Positions 55,926 through 64,000 of a DNA stretch of 64,000 bases are shown piece after piece. A program made the position numbers and the translations under genes. Within the stretch, counting starts at the first letter, position 1. Every line of letters begins with the position of its first letter. The stretch comes from Siphonodentalium dalli. Taxonomy: Eukaryota > Mollusca > Scaphopoda > Gadilida > Siphonodentaliidae. The stretch covers positions 218,256,205 through 218,320,204 of the forward strand of contig CP136064.1 of NCBI GenBank assembly GCA_032622095.1. Reading direction: 5' to 3'. The notes beneath the pieces are model-generated. The model made no database searches and was not told where the DNA came from. It saw only the letters and a program-made list of their open reading frames with translations.

Positions 55926-55983
55926 TTAATTAACAATTTGTCTCTTTGATATATTTGACTAAATCCGCATCCTACCACTTTAA

Positions 55984-56100
55984 CCCTTCCATGACTGGAG
56001 CTTCTCGAAATGTTGCGAAAACCCTGTGCCAGTGGATTCTCTTATATATGCGAGTCTCCCATAAATGTAGTAGCCTCTAATCGCCTTATATATGTAAACA
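55984..56100. mobile_element. MITE family F3, truncated copy
   Basis: After TTAA (55980-55983), CCCTTCCATGACTGGAGCTT then CTCTTATATATGCGAGTC match the left part of F3 copy 2. The second half is absent. Confidence 0.65.
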
Positions 56101-57360
56101 GTTGTGGCGGAAAGGCAAAGCTACCGTTTCGTTTCAATATCAATATTAATACTTCCTTAATGACGTGACCACTCTTCCGTGCTCTTATTAAACACAGCCT
56201 GTGACATGATATAACGTAAACCAATGTGGTGAGAACAGTTTATTTGCTTATCATTCTTCGGAAATCGAGCGGTAAACACGATCTTCATTATGATGTACAT
56301 GTATTACTGAAGTCGATGATATAATTTTTTATTCCTGTTAAGGTATATGTCAAAATACACCTCAAGTACGGACCCGAAACACTATGCCGTCATGTTCGAG
56401 GATCGATATTCTCACACCCATGTAGAGTGCTTTGTCGGTAAGATGTTAAACGCCGTCATCAGCCGTTCACCGACGGTGAATATGGTTCCATTTCTATTCC
56501 CGAAAAGCGCGGACTTTTATCCACTCAATGGAGGGTCACATAATTCGTGCACGATGACCAGTCAGCCAGTTGCGATTTCCCAGTGTAATTACCCATATGT
56601 GTGGCATTTCCTTCACCATATAGAACCGACAACACTGTGTTTTTTGGTTTCTTGGTGACTCACCGTTCCCATCGCCAAAGGACACGGATTAATGTTCGGG
56701 AATGCGGAGTCTAATACACCTAGTAAACACCACCGATCGATTTTTCTGACCTTAATGAAGACTGGCTGGAAGGTAAAACCTGAGACAATGGTCGTCTAAA
56801 CGACTCTCTATCCCATTATGTCTGAGATTTATGTGAATTGGTTAGTATATTGGCTGATGACGCCATATAAAGTGACTTTCAGGCATTAATATCATTGACT
56901 CGTGGCATGCGAACAATGACCATGAATGCCAATTTGTAATCGAATGATTTTTGTTATTACCTAGTGATGGCGGTAGTCGGTCGCGAATGTCTTATCAGTC
57001 GAGATGGATGCACTCATCCATGCCGCTACGATAATGTATAAACTCGAGGTCATTGCTAAGACCTTAGGTCTTGTTTCTCATTCCTCGTGTCATTAGTAGA
57101 TTCCGACGGGACGACATTACCATGTCTAGCCTCTCAAGGGAGTCATTTCTAGTCATTAAGCGCTAACAACACGCACTGGTCAAGAACACGGTCGACGACG
57201 TACCAGTTAATGACGTTGTTGTAACCGAATTTACCGGAGACCTTGACGTACTGTTTTGGTACGCTGTTGTCACTATTTATAATGGTGTATCGGATAAAGT
57301 AGAGCTCATTCCTGAATGAGGCCATTTAAAAAATGACTCTTTTCGTTGCGAATTTAATAT
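56101..57360. other. No gene confirmed
   Basis: The plus frame 56347-56658 has a GTAAGA donor-like word at 56438 but no domain. I do not call it. Confidence 0.35.
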
Positions 57361-57369
57361 GGGACTGAC

Positions 57370-57805
57370 TAATCCTGAGTTTAATGTGCCTGTCATTTGC
57401 AGAATGATGTCCCCGGGAGGATGAATTTATTGACGCTAAATTTAGCGTCACTAAATTCACCCTCTGGGGGCCTCATTCTGCTTAGGCCTCATCGTCTCTG
57501 GAAAGTTTCTTTATTATAAAATTTCTATAGAAACTTCTTCACACAAATTCTATTTCTTTTTTAGTTTAGCTTCCCTATATCCCCAAATTGGCAGACGACA
57601 CATTGCGTAATCGGAGTTCCCAATGGGTGTACATCACAATATTCACCATTTGGGAACTTCAATCTGAGTCTATGTCTCACATAGCAGATGAGGCTATACA
57701 GAATGAGGTCTCCAGAGGGTAAATTTGGATATGCGAGATAGCGTCAATTAATTCGCCCTCTGGGGACCTCATTCTGCAAATGACAGGCTCACTAAACTCA
57801 GACTT
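57370..57805. mobile_element. Foldback element with 9-bp target duplication
   Basis: GGGACTGAC lies on both sides (57361-57369 and 57806-57814). The ends are inverted: CTGAGTTTAATGTGCCTGTC at the left and, read inward, CTGAGTTTAGTGAGCCTGTC at the right. Each is followed by ATTTGCAGAATG. A hairpin occupies 57399-57481. It belongs to the same hairpin family as 51432-52181. Nine-bp duplications are typical of Mutator-like elements. Confidence 0.8.
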
Positions 57806-57814
57806 GGGACTGAC

Positions 57815-60046
57815 CAACTATACTTCAAGATGCTATCTATCGCTGGACAGAAATCGAAGAGATAATCGAATTGATATTTTATAAATTTAGAAATAAGACG
57901 ATCTATGTCGCATTAAGCGATATTGAGCTGTTTTTATTTGGTGAGCAGTTATCTGCGATTTCCCGGGGCCCTATATTCGGGTGTGATGTATTGTGAGGAT
58001 TGTTATCTCACAACTGATTGAGATTCGCGGATTGTAAAATGACGTTGGTGCGAACTATTCTGTTCAATCATATTCAATTCTTCCACAAGATGGGTTCATG
58101 AGATTTGAGTTTCCATAGGATGATAAGGCCAGATAATTACTTTTTAATCCGCTAGATATGACGTGCAGCAAGTGAATGAACTCGTGGTAATATTTAATAC
58201 AAATCTGAAAAAAATGCGATGTCATGCCTGCTATATGACTAGGCTAAGCGCATATTTAAACAGGAGTGTATTAGCGAGCTAAATACGATCATATTGACAT
58301 TATTTAACCTCAATATACGCCCTATATGGACGTAAAACGCGTTTTTTAGAACAGTCCGATATGGGACTATTTCCATATACGGAATACGCCAATATGGCAA
58401 TATTTAATCTACCTTTTTCATTGACACGACATTGACACGAGTATGAGCTCACTATGGGCTTATATCAGAATTAAATAAGTCCAATATAAACATATGAACC
58501 TATTTGCACGAAGATATGTTGGCCTGCTATATGGCGAACAAAAACGGAACCCGAGATAAAACAAGCAGTTATCCCCGAGATATAATAAACGGCTGTTATA
58601 CATCTCACCGTTTATTCCTCTTCGTTACACAATAAACCCCGCACGTATTCGTATGGTGAGAAGAATGAATGGAATATCATTTACAGCATTAGGCACACTG
58701 TGGATGCAAACAGAGACAACCACAAACGTAGTTAAACGGCGATCTGGTTACATAAATCGTTAAAAAAACGCGATTTGTTTCTGTTGGACGTGTTCATTTC
58801 TGTTGTTCTTTATTCGCAATTCATACATTGTAGCTTATGCTTTGTGATTGTACTATCGACGGAAGCACGAGTTAATGTAAGATGTGAGATGCCGCTCTAT
58901 GGCTCGTTCGTTATTCAGAGTTTACATACACCAAATGATGAGTTAATGTGAACATGTAACATGAGCCACCAGAACGTTGTTCATACTTCTTAATTTTTGA
59001 CAAAATGCTATAATTCGGTTGTTTAAAGTGGATTTTTGACAGACCGAACATGTTTGTACAATACAATTAATGCACTACATTGCTGAAATCACTGAACTAA
59101 ATGGTTTCCATAGGCAACAGTGTTAACGTTTCGGCCAAATTCAATGAATTGAAGCCTGCAGGCCACTCCAGTGATGTTTGCCCGGATAGATTGACACCAG
59201 TTGATCACGAAAATGCAAGAAAAATCACAGGTCATGTGTTTATTTTTTTAAATAAATCCCTAGGTGTACGACAGGGCTATCCCACAGCCAAATTTGATCT
59301 GGAAAAACCCAGAACTACAGCAGCTAGTTAAATAAATTTCCCGCTCACAAAAATCCATTTCCCCATTAATTCACCAGTTTAAGTTACTTAGATATGATGT
59401 ACAAATCAAAAAAACACGATGTCATCCTTTAATAGCGTGTCACATTATCAGGTGAAGGTCATTCTTCAGTTACCTTCACCTCTAGCATTCCACGGTGTAC
59501 TCGCTCCCCGACTCTGGAACACATTTAGCTCCCGGATTCCTGCTGAAGCAATAACTGAATTGTCACAATTCGCAGTCGCTACCAAAAAGGAAGGTCATTT
59601 ACATGAGCTTCATGAAAATCGCAAAATTGTTGATTTTCTGGTGCCAGTTTGGCAGCTGTCTTTGACTGGAATATCATTTTCCCGTGAATTTGGGTATTCT
59701 ACTTTGAGACTTACTGTTGATGGATTGCCCTTACTGACAAAATGTATAACAGTTAAGAAATATGGCCAGAATTCGTCAGTTCTTATGACAACCCTACATC
59801 TGAACTGAACTGACAATGACGTCATTTTTGTGACGTCACAATTCCTTCCAGTCGCGGACCCATGAAATCTAACAAACTTTTTCCGACAAAGTAAGTGATA
59901 CCCTATCATAAAATCATAGTCTGTACATTTGTTCAAAATATTCCCACGGAAGTACATAAGCGACTCTACTATTCCTGGTATATTCAAGGTTTCCAAATTT
60001 CGTGGTTTACACATTTGAATTTTCATTTTGTAAATACTGGTTACAG
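57815..60046. other. No gene confirmed; two unexplained frames
   Basis: The plus frame 59419-59808 (129 residues) contains APRLWNTFSSRIP, which resembles the APRLWNSLP block near the C-terminus of some LINE proteins. The rest does not align, so it may be a decayed LINE tail. The plus frame 59101-59331 is unrecognised. A repeat shared with 34995-35065 lies at 58449-58530. Confidence 0.35.
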
Positions 60047-60232
60047 TACTACTTCATGCATGCATACAGCCAAACAAGCGATATACTGAAAAGACACAAC
60101 GATCAACAGTTAATGGGGCAACAACACGCTGGTCATCCTATAATCCGTCATGTGGGCACGCAAACCGACCTCATGGCGTCAGTAAACCGCACCACGGGCT
60201 ATAACTATCAGCGTTTTCCATACCAGGGTTAG
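60047..60232 (+). CDS. Possible terminal exon with a TQT motif
   Basis: This is a tentative call. After TGGTTACAG (a possible acceptor ending at 60046) an in-phase frame of about 61 residues reads YYFMHAYSQTSDILKRHNDQ, then HPIIRHVGTQTDLMASV, ending QRFPYQG and a stop. The Q, H and N-rich composition and the isolated GTQTD, similar to dynein light chain (LC8) binding sites, look more like a cytosolic protein tail than random DNA. No homologue, neighbouring exon or close poly(A) signal is recognised. Confidence 0.25.
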   Translation, partial: YYFMHAYSQTSDILKRHNDQQLMGQQHAGHPIIRHVGTQTDLMASVNRTTGYNYQRFPYQG

Positions 60233-60641
60233 TCTATAGTTGAAAGTACTAAATTTAGAAGTTATATCAAACAATGGAAGATGTATATTTATATATGTAT
60301 ATGCCTATTTATGATATGACAGATAATTCATATATATGAATTCCCGAGAAAAACACAATCTTAGTCCAGCGCATTTCGAATTTCGATGTATATTTGAGTT
60401 TCATTCAGTACAATTTTCACTTATCGACAATTATCAATTGTCGTGTTTTTATAGTCAGCACTCCAAATCCGTATGCAGTAACTCAAATATCAAATAAAAC
60501 TATCTATCCAAAAGATCGTACAACCATCAAGTAAAACGCAATGCGAGAAGCTGTAAACTGAGATGCGGGCAAACATCGCGCCCGTTGCGAGGTTACCCGA
60601 ACACCTTAGATAGTCACATGAAATTATCAATATTTTCTTAC
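60233..60641. other. No feature seen
   Basis: AT-rich gap before MITE F4. Confidence 0.4.
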
Positions 60642-60645
60642 TTAA

Positions 60646-61080
60646 AGGCCCACTTAATTTTCGAACCACCAGATCACATATTCCATATTATAAAGAATAC
60701 AATTTTAAAGAGGAAGCTCCAAATCATTGTATTATCATCAACTGATCCGATCGAATAAACTGGGGACATTGTTTTTGTCGAGGTACTGAAGTGTGTTCTG
60801 TGATTAATTTTGATCCAGTTTGTACTATAAAGTCTATTATTCTCAATGGAATGGGAATAACTCTATCTCTTAGTTTGAATTCTGATGCATTCTGGGTTAA
60901 CAAGGAGGGGAAGTCTTGGAATGAAACTGAGAACATATATCACTTGGTGGACACTCCAAGGCCACAGCTGTTCCGTATTCTGGTGGAACATATATAGTTT
61001 TGGTTCCTCTTCCAAATGGTATATAGTATGGGATATGTTGTGTATAATGTAATCTGGTCATTCGAAAATTAAGTGGGCCT
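60646..61080. mobile_element. MITE family F4, full copy
   Basis: A 435-bp element flanked by TTAA (60642-60645 and 61081-61084) with a perfect 20-bp terminal inverted repeat AGGCCCACTTAATTTTCGAA. The frames inside it are too short and lack domains. Confidence 0.9.
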
Positions 61081-61084
61081 TTAA

Positions 61085-62285
61085 ATTTAGCTTCCTAAAA
61101 TATCCATATCAATGGAACGTTGACAACATTGTCCCAATTGATTACCACGCACTTAACTTTGAGCATAAAACACACATGGAACTTTAAATTATACTCATAA
61201 CGAATTGAGCATTTCTCACTTTATGGAGCCCCTTTCGTCCAACTGTTGACATTCGACTGGAGCTGGGTTCACCAATCGCCTCGTGGTTCCGGAGTTGTGA
61301 CCCCCGAAAATCACTCAATACAATATTTAGATCCCCCCCCCCCCAAAAAACTCTCATGTACATGTAGTCACCCGAAATACGGTTAACGCAATATTTGCCA
61401 TTTGCGTTTATGTGATTACCAGCGTGAGCTAAGTAGATCTACAAAATACGATGTATATTTGAATATAACTGTACTGGCTAGATATTTATGGACTTCCATA
61501 TAGAACAGAACACCGCCACGAGCCATATATATAAGCAATTCACACACAACAGACTTAACGCTCAAAAACGCTTGGTCGCATGCTAATACACTATTAATGA
61601 CCAAGAAATTGATTATTTTGACGCTAAAACAAATCGAAGAGAGAGGTATTGAATCTGTGATTTCAATTAGATCTCCCAAGTGGCATATGCAAATGAGAAC
61701 TACATATGACGTCATTGGCATCACAGGAGAAGTATAATATGCAGCGGATTATACATAATTCCTAAGGCTTTCCTGTGCCCTCATGTTGGTAGTATGCATA
61801 GATGCGGGATTTTTTAAATAGGCCTACACGCATTTCTCATTAGGCCCAAACTTTACTTGCAGTGGGAATTGTCGAGAGATTCTAAACATAGTTAAAAACG
61901 TACTTGAACGTCCGTTAATGCAACAGACTTTTGATAGAATATGCGCGCAGATCGAAGCAAAGAAAAATGTTAAATTGTGTGCAGGGTAAAAGGATTCTCA
62001 AATCCACTTTGATATAATAGTCCGGGTTAACAAAAGGCAAGTAAGATACGACGACTGGATGTTATGTGTGAGCTTCTTTGCATGTATAAACAGTTGTTGA
62101 CCGAATTATTCATTATTCATTTCTGAAGATCGAACATAGCTCTTTTCACGCATGCCAAGTGAATTATCTGTCCGCTTTCGAAAGCATAAAGAAGTTAGAT
62201 TTTTATGTGAAGCAACAACATTACACATGTAAACCATCACCGAAACCTGGTTCCGCGTTCGTCTTGAATAGATCACACTCTGCCA
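61085..62285. other. No gene recognised
   Basis: A C run then A run lies near 61335. No convincing frame. Confidence 0.4.
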
Positions 62286-62289
62286 TCGC

Positions 62290-62760
62290 AAGACGGAGCA
62301 GCGCGGTTTTTACACCGCGGACTGACCACCGGGACCATAACTGGGCGGAGCAAAAAACGGTCTTTACACCACGGACTGACAACGGAGCCAAAGTTGGGCT
62401 GAGCATAGCGGTCTTTACACAACGGACTGACCACACGGGCCATCGTTGGGCAGAGAATATTGGTCTTTACACCACGAACTGACCACCGGGGCCATAGCTG
62501 GGCGACGCATGGCGGTCTTTACACCACGGACTGACCGTTATGACTCCGAGAATAAAAGTGCCAATAGTTCCAGTTTATAAAATCCTTTTTTCTGATCATA
62601 GCTGGGTGGAGCATAGCGGTATTTACACCACGGACTGACCACCGGGGCCACAGCTGGGCGGAGCATAGCGGTTTACTGCACCACGGACTTACCACCGGGC
62701 CTATCGCTGGACGGAGCATAGCGGTCTTTACACAACTGACTGATAGCCGGGGCCATTGAC
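62290..62760 (+). repeat. 52-bp minisatellite
   Basis: Units read GGTCTTTACACCACGGACTG, then ACCACCGGGGCCATAGCTGG and GCGGAGCATAGC. ACTGAC occurs at 62321, 62375, 62426, 62478 and 62530 (spacing 51-54). About 55 bp of non-unit sequence splits the array at 62540-62597. The frames on both strands are repeat artefacts. Confidence 0.9.
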
Positions 62761-63430
62761 TTCTATGGCATGACATCCCATTTACATTAGAACGTGTATA
62801 CAACTTGTACATATGCATGTTGTCGATGGTCAGCAGTTAGCATCTTATCCCAACACCATCATCTATTCAGGATAATTATGCTATTCATGTACGCCGGGCT
62901 GCCCTTTGCTGTCCGAAGGGACGCAATGTCGACAGTGCAGAAGTGACAGAGATTGAATAATGTTATCAATATTAGCATTCTGCGCCTATTTAAACAGAAT
63001 ATAATCGGCTGGCTCTGTTTTTATGTCTGTCCCGCCAGGAAGTGTTCGTGAGCGGAATTATTTGTTCCGCTGTTTGTGGTTGCTTCTTGTTCGTTGGAAT
63101 CCCATCAAGCGCTTCAATTTCTCACAGCTCGGACGTCACGGACATACGTATCTAGTTATCTAGCCATTCTGAACTACTTCCTTGTTGGGTGCTATATAGG
63201 GTATAATTTGCAAGCGTGTGACGTACATTTTAATTTTCCGTTGAATTTTTATATGCATAAGTATATAAGTCAGTGAAATATGGTTTCTCACGAATGTTTC
63301 CAAATCCATATCAACTTACCGATCGGTGAATGGGGCTTTTTTGATCTGTTTTATATGAGGTGATCATTTAGTATGTATCACAAATATCTGGTATGCGGTG
63401 ACAAATTACATACCATCAACAGGAACAATC
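62761..63430. other. No gene recognised
   Basis: No domain or splice-supported frame. Confidence 0.4.
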
Positions 63431-64000
63431 TAAAACACATGTCGATATTGACATGCAGATGGGAACGAGTCATTTTGGGGTCATTCGGTCAAAAAACATG
63501 GCCGCTGGTGGCCATCTTGGATTTCAAAATTAAATCCATTGGCGCGGGCTACAGGTCGTACTGTTTGTGTGATCATCATACAATTTGTCATGAATGTTGA
63601 CATTTACATGTAGATGGGAACGAGTCATTTTAGGATCATTCTGCCAAAAAACATGGCCGCTGGTGGCCATCTTGGATTTTACTATTTGCATCACTAAATC
63701 GTTTGACACATCCTACAGACCACATCTATGATCTGATCATCACCAAACGTCATATGGATCATCGGGGCGACCTCTAGATGGGAACGAGTCATTTTTGGGC
63801 CATTTGGCCAAAAAGCATGGCCGCCGTTAGCCATCTTGGATTTTACTCTTTGCATCACTAAATACTTTCGCGCGGGCTACAGGTCGTATCTTTGGTCGGA
63901 TCTTTATGAAATTTGTCATGAATGTTGACATTGACATGTAGATGGGAACGAGTCATTTTGGGGTCATTCGGCCAAAAAACATGGCCGCTGGTGGCCATCT
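63431..64000 (+). repeat. Satellite of about 160 bp, running off the window
   Basis: GATGGGAACGAGTCATTTT begins units at 63458, 63613, 63777 and 63941 (spacing 155-164). Each unit contains ACATGGCCGCTGGTGGCCAT followed by CTTGGATTT. The array continues past the window end. Confidence 0.9.

Noticed and set aside
56347-56658. 103-residue frame with a GTAAGA donor-like word
   Set aside because: The upstream acceptor is poor, there is no domain, and a donor-like hexamer is common by chance.
62159-62482. 107-residue frame with repeated VFTPRTD peptide
   Set aside because: It is produced by the 52-bp minisatellite. The period is not a multiple of three and frames break at each length change.
1-64000. 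A previously undescribed multi-gene system
   Set aside because: No set of neighbouring intact genes exists here. The novelty lies in repeat and transposon structure only.

Overview
This window is animal genomic DNA, most likely from a marine invertebrate. It is AT-rich, dense in nested interspersed and tandem repeats, and free of bacterial-style operons. The one recognisable host gene is the first coding exon of a two-pore-domain potassium channel (42159-42615, + strand). Its splice donor falls inside the pore glycine codon. Recognisable mobile elements are animal types: several 5'-truncated non-LTR retrotransposons, a Mutator-like transposase joined to a YqaJ nuclease domain, tRNA-derived SINE-like pieces, and many MITEs. 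The species cannot be named from the sequence alone.

Layout. 0-7 kb: interspersed repeat copies, a SINE-like piece and a long hairpin. 7.5-12.4 kb: three LINE remnants in the order A(-), C(+), B(-). A and B are almost identical, and A carries a 469-bp MITE that B lacks. 14.1-15.4 kb: a foldback transposon whose ends are tandem 17-bp repeats, with a MITE nested inside; a second copy without that MITE lies at 53.1-53.9 kb. 17.2-22.3 kb: 122-bp tandem-repeat blocks within an interspersed repeat family, each unit carrying a TGCGCATGCGC motif, interrupted at 21.1-21.6 kb by a LINE tail. 22.5-23.6 kb: another LINE remnant (-). 25.7-27.8 kb: three TTAA-flanked MITEs. 28.2-30.8 kb: the broken Mutator/YqaJ gene (-). 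32.3-33.1 kb: SINE-like DNA. 34.4-35.7 kb: possible host regulatory DNA and a possible last exon of a membrane protein. 36.3-46.7 kb: more TTAA MITEs around the potassium-channel exon. 48.3-52.2 kb: foldback elements rich in GTTTAAAC and in 90-bp hairpins. 55.3 kb: a perfect CTCF-type core motif. 55.6-61.1 kb: further MITEs. 62.3-62.8 kb: a 52-bp minisatellite. 63.4-64.0 kb: a roughly 160-bp satellite running off the window.

The main theme is transposon biology. At least six families of short elements sit between TTAA target duplications (piggyBac- or Kolobok-like mobilisation), and two of the insertions can be proved from an empty site elsewhere in the same window. No transposase of that class is present here. 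I found no intact transposable element, no RNA gene, no CRISPR array and no new multi-gene system.
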